From Prochlorococcus sp. scB243_495L20 (GTDB lineage Bacteria; Cyanobacteriota; Cyanobacteriia; PCC-6307; Cyanobiaceae): a DNA stretch of 37,594 nucleotides. The stretch is taken from assembly GCA_000634215.1 (NCBI GenBank), contig JFLX01000006.1, forward strand, positions 1-37,594, given 5' to 3'. The translations under genes were made by a program, and so were the position numbers. Under the pieces are notes generated by a model. That model saw only the letters and a program-made list of their open reading frames with translations, was not told where the DNA came from and searched no databases. Shown in pieces: positions 34,300 through 37,594 of this stretch (its first letter is position 1; each line of letters starts with the position of its first letter).

Positions 34300-35880
34300 T
34301 TATTTCTTAAAAAAAGGGGTCATTTTCATAAATGTTTTATCAAGGCTAAAACTTAGAGTAATAACTCTATGATTTGCTGAAGGAGATCCAATATTTCCCT
34401 CCCCAAATCCAGGATTAACTCCAATAGCGGGATAAGCTGCTGCAGATATAGATAAGCGAAGCTTGCTATCTTTAATCAAACAAATATTTGTTGGTTGCAT
34501 TGTGATTTGATAGATGCATTCTTCACTTATTTTGGAGTTTTTAACCCTTAAGAATCCGGTTGAAAATTGATTTACATTTTCATTACCTTCTTCAACTAAA
34601 GATAAAGCAAGGCAGATATCGAAATTGGGCTGATCACTTTTTACTTGGATTTCTAATTTTGGAACCCCTCTTAAATATTGATCTTCTTCAAAAGAATTGG
34701 TTTGAAAAACGCCTACATCCATTCTTCTATCAATAATACTTCTATTAAACTTTCCTGGATTTGGACCTAAATGACCACCGTCAGATGGAGCAGGTCTCCA
34801 TGGGTCATTAACAATTGTGAACCATCCTGATCCTTTTGAATTTATGGTCAGACTTCCATCTTCAACTTCTACATTTGCTGTGCCATCGCTTTTGAGCCCA
34901 AAAATAAATTCAGGGTGAAATTTATTTTCTAATTCTTCCCATTTATTTAATGAAATATTCCATATTTTTTTCTCGTCTTTAAAGTTCTTAGAATTAAATT
35001 TTTCATCTGATTTTAAATGTTTATCAAAAAATTTTAATAAAGATTCTTGTGATCCCTCCCACCAATTTAGATGTGTAGCATTCCCAATAATAATCTCTGG
35101 GCTTCCACCAGCTTCTTTAGATTTTTTATAAAGATCAAAGGCACCTTTTAAATGAGGATCCCAAAGTCCTCCAATAATTAACATAGGTTGTTTAATCCAT
35201 GTTGAAATTGGTTTAAATTCTTCAAATGGGCGAGCATTATTTAAATTTTTAAGCCATTCCAAAACAAAGCTATTAGGATCATATTTTTTCAAAATATCAA
35301 TTCCTTCCGTTAAATAACTTTTATTTTCTAAGGCTAATCTTATCTTTCCCCACTCAAACAAATTATTTTCTTTTTTCATTTTTAGTGCCGCGATTTGAAG
35401 TCCCCAAGCAATATTGTTATGCCACCAATATGCTCCTCCATCTGAGCACCAATGATCCTTAATATTCATCCCAGTCATTGCTGGAGATAAACAATCGGGC
35501 GGCTTTGAATCTAATTTACCCGTTAGTTGAGTAAATCCTTGATATGAAAAACCATATAAGCCAAGTTTCCCATTGCATTCTTTTAGAGACCTTACCCATT
35601 CATGAGTTTCTGAAGTATCGCTTGCTTCTTGAGAAAAACCATTAAAGACTCCTTCAGAAGAACCCATACCTCTAACGTCTTGAATTATGACCATATACCC
35701 TTTGGAAGCCCACCATTCAGGATGAGAATAGGTAATAGTTGAAGCAATTTCCTTGCCATATGGTTGTCTCATTAATAATGCAGGCCATGGCCCATTACTA
35801 TTAGGTAACCAAATCCTTGATATAAGTTTTACTCCATCTCTAAGTATTAGAGACTTGTCAAACCATCTTGAACCAGACAT
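34300..35880 (-). CDS. CocE/NonD family alpha/beta hydrolase
   Basis: Serine hydrolase of the X-Pro dipeptidyl-peptidase S15/CocE group, 526 residues. The alpha/beta domain carries nucleophile S112 in LYGFSYQGFTQ, with probable Asp in GGLWDPHLKG and His in ATHLNWW. A helical cap lies between, and the C-terminal jelly-roll domain has RPAPSDGGHLGPNPG and DVGVFQT. Likely cleaves an ester or peptide bond; substrate unknown, and no signal peptide is present so it should be cytosolic. An 88-residue exported-protein gene lies 7 nt upstream. Confidence 0.9.
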   Translation of the reverse strand: MSGSRWFDKSLILRDGVKLISRIWLPNSNGPWPALLMRQPYGKEIASTITYSHPEWWASKGYMVIIQDVRGMGSSEGVFNGFSQEASDTSETHEWVRSLKECNGKLGLYGFSYQGFTQLTGKLDSKPPDCLSPAMTGMNIKDHWCSDGGAYWWHNNIAWGLQIAALKMKKENNLFEWGKIRLALENKSYLTEGIDILKKYDPNSFVLEWLKNLNNARPFEEFKPISTWIKQPMLIIGGLWDPHLKGAFDLYKKSKEAGGSPEIIIGNATHLNWWEGSQESLLKFFDKHLKSDEKFNSKNFKDEKKIWNISLNKWEELENKFHPEFIFGLKSDGTANVEVEDGSLTINSKGSGWFTIVNDPWRPAPSDGGHLGPNPGKFNRSIIDRRMDVGVFQTNSFEEDQYLRGVPKLEIQVKSDQPNFDICLALSLVEEGNENVNQFSTGFLRVKNSKISEECIYQITMQPTNICLIKDSKLRLSISAAAYPAIGVNPGFGEGNIGSPSANHRVITLSFSLDKTFMKMTPFFKK

Positions 35881-35887
35881 TTAGGCT

Positions 35888-36154
35888 TTAGACAATGTCT
35901 GGACAGTGCAGCCCAATGACGTAAATAGAAAAGATCTCTGCGTTGACGGGAGTTAACTTTTTTTTGTTTGATACATACTCTATAGCTTTATCTGAACTAG
36001 CTGAAATACCTTTTGAATTAAACTCTCTAAACTTATTACATAAATTCCTAGCTTCGTTTGGGTTCTTTTTTACACTTTCCAGTAAGTTAGATTGACTAAA
36101 AACAGGGTATAAAGAATTGGAAAACAAAAATAATAAAAATAAAAAAGGTTTCAT
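35888..36154 (-). CDS. Small exported protein, two cysteines
   Basis: Unrecognised 88-residue protein. The start MKPFLFLLFLFSNSLYPVFSQS is a signal peptide with likely cleavage near residue 20. The mature part has two Cys (NLCNKF and GLHCPD) that could form a disulfide. The layout, small secreted, helical, Cys near each end and YVIGLHCPD at the C terminus, recalls DUF732-like exported proteins, but this is a loose resemblance. It lies 7 nt before the CocE-like gene, so the two are probably co-transcribed. Confidence 0.72.
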   Translation of the reverse strand: MKPFLFLLFLFSNSLYPVFSQSNLLESVKKNPNEARNLCNKFREFNSKGISASSDKAIEYVSNKKKLTPVNAEIFSIYVIGLHCPDIV

Positions 36155-36218
36155 TATTACTAACTTTTTTTAAATTCTACATTAAAAAATTTTTTTAACC
36201 ATGATTTCAAATGGATTT

Positions 36219-36614
36219 TTATATTTGACTTGCTTTTTTAATCCACTCTTTTAGGAGATTAAAAGTTGTATCTGTCTTGGTTTTTACTCTAAGAGATCTT
36301 TCTAATCTGCCAATTTTGCGTTCTAATTCGTAAGGAGTAGATAGTGATAATGATTTTATAGAAGATATACCGCAATGTAAAAGTAGATATGCTTGCGGTG
36401 GAGAAATTCCAATTTCTTTTTTAAAAATAGCTATGGCTCTAATTTTCTTAAGATTATTCAATGTACATAGTGAAGATTTTCTTTGAATCTCATTTATATC
36501 TAGGTCTGAAAGATTACTTAATTTTTCAAAGTCAGCTAGATTGTTTTCTATAAAAAAAGATTTCTCATGTCTGAAGTTAGTTGGCAAAAAATCTAAAAAG
36601 GTTTTTCTTTTCAT
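36219..36614 (-). CDS. DUF4332-like protein
   Basis: Protein of 131 residues, predicted all-helical and soluble. The middle and end show the helix-hairpin-helix-like pattern of the DUF4332 family: PPQAYLLLHCGISSIKSLSLSTPYELERKIGRLERSL, where GISSIKSLS-x-STPYEL resembles the G-I-x-S-x-x-x-L-A-x-x-x-P-x-E-L repeat. A weaker copy may lie at about 22-50 (ENNLADFEKLSNLSDLDIN). Such repeats often bind DNA or protein, but no role is known. It lies 11 nt downstream of ycf51. Confidence 0.75.
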   Translation of the reverse strand: MKRKTFLDFLPTNFRHEKSFFIENNLADFEKLSNLSDLDINEIQRKSSLCTLNNLKKIRAIAIFKKEIGISPPQAYLLLHCGISSIKSLSLSTPYELERKIGRLERSLRVKTKTDTTFNLLKEWIKKASQI

Positions 36615-36625
36615 TGTTTAACAGA

Positions 36626-37069
36626 CTAATTCATTTTGACATTTTTCTGAACTTCTCCTATAACCACTGGTTTACTTACGCTATCTGAAATTTTTTCAAG
36701 TTTTCTTATTTTTATTTTCACATTCGCGCCAGATCTGCTACCTTTCCTTAAGTTTTCCGATAATTGTTCTAAAGTTGGTTGAATAGACTCTTCTGGAAAA
36801 TCGTCATCTACTTTAGCAATAATTAAATCGAACCCATTGTCATAAACAATTGGGACATATTTTGCATCCTCTATTACTACTTTTTCAGTATAACTTTGTA
36901 TGAATGCCCAACTGCTTAAAGAAAGTAATAATGAGAAAATTGTTGCTCCTGTGATTCGAAATTTAAAGCCAAAATTAAATATATAAGCAACTATGGTGCA
37001 AATAAAAAGAAATACTCCAAAGAATCCAAAAATTTTGGGAGTGTTCTCTAATAGTTCAAAAAAAGACAT
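36626..37069 (-). CDS. Ycf51 (DUF2518) family membrane protein
   Basis: Conserved cyanobacterial and plastid protein of unknown function, 147 residues. Two hydrophobic helices (about 12-32 and 37-55) are joined by a short FGFKFRITG turn, then follows a soluble domain with VPIVYDNGFDLIIAKVDDDF and a highly charged segment (LSENLRKGSRSGANVKIKIRKLEK). The YDNG motif and layout fit Ycf51. Location is probably the thylakoid or cytoplasmic membrane. It diverges from the TamB-like gene over 64 nt. Confidence 0.82.
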   Translation of the reverse strand: MSFFELLENTPKIFGFFGVFLFICTIVAYIFNFGFKFRITGATIFSLLLSLSSWAFIQSYTEKVVIEDAKYVPIVYDNGFDLIIAKVDDDFPEESIQPTLEQLSENLRKGSRSGANVKIKIRKLEKISDSVSKPVVIGEVQKNVKMN

Positions 37070-37133
37070 TTAGTGGCTTTAACCTGATTAATTCCTTATA
37101 TTTTGTAAGCCTACTCTATTTTTGGGCTCTAAC

Positions 37134-37594
37134 TTGAAAAAAATTAGATCTCTAAATTTAAATACTAAGATTCTTTTGGTAGGGATGCTTTTCCCCTTAG
37201 GTTTTTTAGGCACTTTTTTATTAAATAATTTTTTAAAAGAAACTTATAGTTCTAGGAAATTAGAACTAGAAGAAAGTATTGAGAATCTTTTAGATAAAAA
37301 TGTTGATTTAGGGGATTATGTCGGGATTAGATTTCTCGGGATTTCTTTGGGAAATTCAAAAATTAATGATAAAAAAAATATAGATTCTGAAATTAAAGCT
37401 AAAAATATATATGTGGGCATTATGCCTTTTAGATCTTTTTTAAAACAAAAATGGATTGTAAAAATAACCCCTAATGAAGCTGCCATTAATTTAGATAGAG
37501 ATTTTTTTAAAAGGGACGAATCTTATAAAAATGTTCGAAGTATAAAAAAATCGCAATCAAAGTATGAATTGAACTTTAACTTAAATAAATATTC
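37134..37594 (+). CDS. TamB/DUF490-like protein, 5' part only
   Basis: Open from a TTG at 37134 to the window end, so it is cut at the right edge. The N terminus has a membrane anchor (ILLVGMLFPLGFLGTFLL) and a following segment with the AsmA/TamB pattern: VDLGDYVGIRFLGISLGNSKI, then KNIYVGIMPFRSFLKQKWIVKITPNEAAINLDRDFF. Large cyanobacterial TamB-like (translocation and assembly module or lipid-transfer) proteins begin in this way. At least 153 residues are present, and the full protein is expected to exceed 1000. Function, periplasmic lipid or outer-membrane protein transport, is by family inference. Confidence 0.82.
   Translation, partial: MKKIRSLNLNTKILLVGMLFPLGFLGTFLLNNFLKETYSSRKLELEESIENLLDKNVDLGDYVGIRFLGISLGNSKINDKKNIDSEIKAKNIYVGIMPFRSFLKQKWIVKITPNEAAINLDRDFFKRDESYKNVRSIKKSQSKYELNFNLNKY

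Noticed and set aside
1-37594. CRISPR array, prophage, insertion sequence or genomic island
   Set aside because: No regularly spaced repeats, transposase, integrase or phage structural genes; the gene content is core picocyanobacterial throughout.

Overview
The window is a contiguous piece of a very A+T-rich, tightly packed marine picocyanobacterial chromosome. It almost certainly comes from high-light-adapted Prochlorococcus. The pointers are an alpha-carboxysome operon with form IA RubisCO, CsoS1D with the gating pair at E120/R121 as numbered in strain MED4, NdhL, plastocyanin, a cyAbrB regulator, Ycf51, DUF3007 and DUF3136-type small proteins, an intron-less tRNA-Leu(UAA), and many TTG starts. 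I see no phage, insertion sequence, CRISPR array or rRNA.

Region 1 (1-8974) is the carboxysome locus. csoS1D is followed by a convergent, sequence-divergent Ham1/RdgB-like gene. A 327-nt leader holds a GC-rich structured element and a 14-bp direct repeat. Then come csoS1, rbcL, rbcS, csoS2, csoSCA, csoS4A, csoS4B and an acRAF-like RubisCO assembly factor. Each spacer between the first genes (csoS1/rbcL, rbcL/rbcS, rbcS/csoS2) carries a hairpin. The strongest, after rbcS, looks like an intrinsic terminator that would lower csoS2 and downstream expression relative to shell and enzyme genes. The two vertex genes csoS4A and csoS4B have strong Shine-Dalgarno sequences that their neighbours lack.

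Region 2 (9060-13235) holds ridA and gloB on the minus strand, then hisG, an ABC exporter and a GNAT acetyltransferase on the plus strand. Region 3 (13236-19861) holds two small glycosyltransferases (TIGR04283/TIGR04282 type), dnaA, a glutathione S-transferase-like gene divergent from glutathione reductase, and a Na+/Ca2+ exchanger. Region 4 (19981-26729) holds pyrC, tRNA-Leu(UAA), ndhL, a DUF3007 gene, trpA, cyAbrB, a YciI-like gene, a helix-turn-helix gene abutting a DUF1232 gene, a group 2 sigma factor, hisIE and a QueD-like gene with an altered zinc motif.

Region 5 (26778-37594) holds clpB, petE, an NAD-dependent epimerase, hemE, glgB, a CocE-type hydrolase, a small exported protein, a DUF4332 protein and ycf51, all on the minus strand. 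A TamB-like gene on the plus strand runs off the right end.

Themes are CO2 fixation (carboxysome, RubisCO, NdhL), photosynthetic electron transfer (PetE, NDH-1), storage (GlgB), glutathione redox chemistry (Gor, GST, GloB) and amino-acid, pyrimidine and tetrapyrrole synthesis. The most intriguing items are the structured csoS1 leader, the operon-internal hairpins, a VTG-type motif in the CsoS1D tail resembling CsoS2 repeats, the altered Ham1 protein, and the QueD-like protein with HGY in place of HGH. All family assignments come from reading motifs by eye; no search was run.
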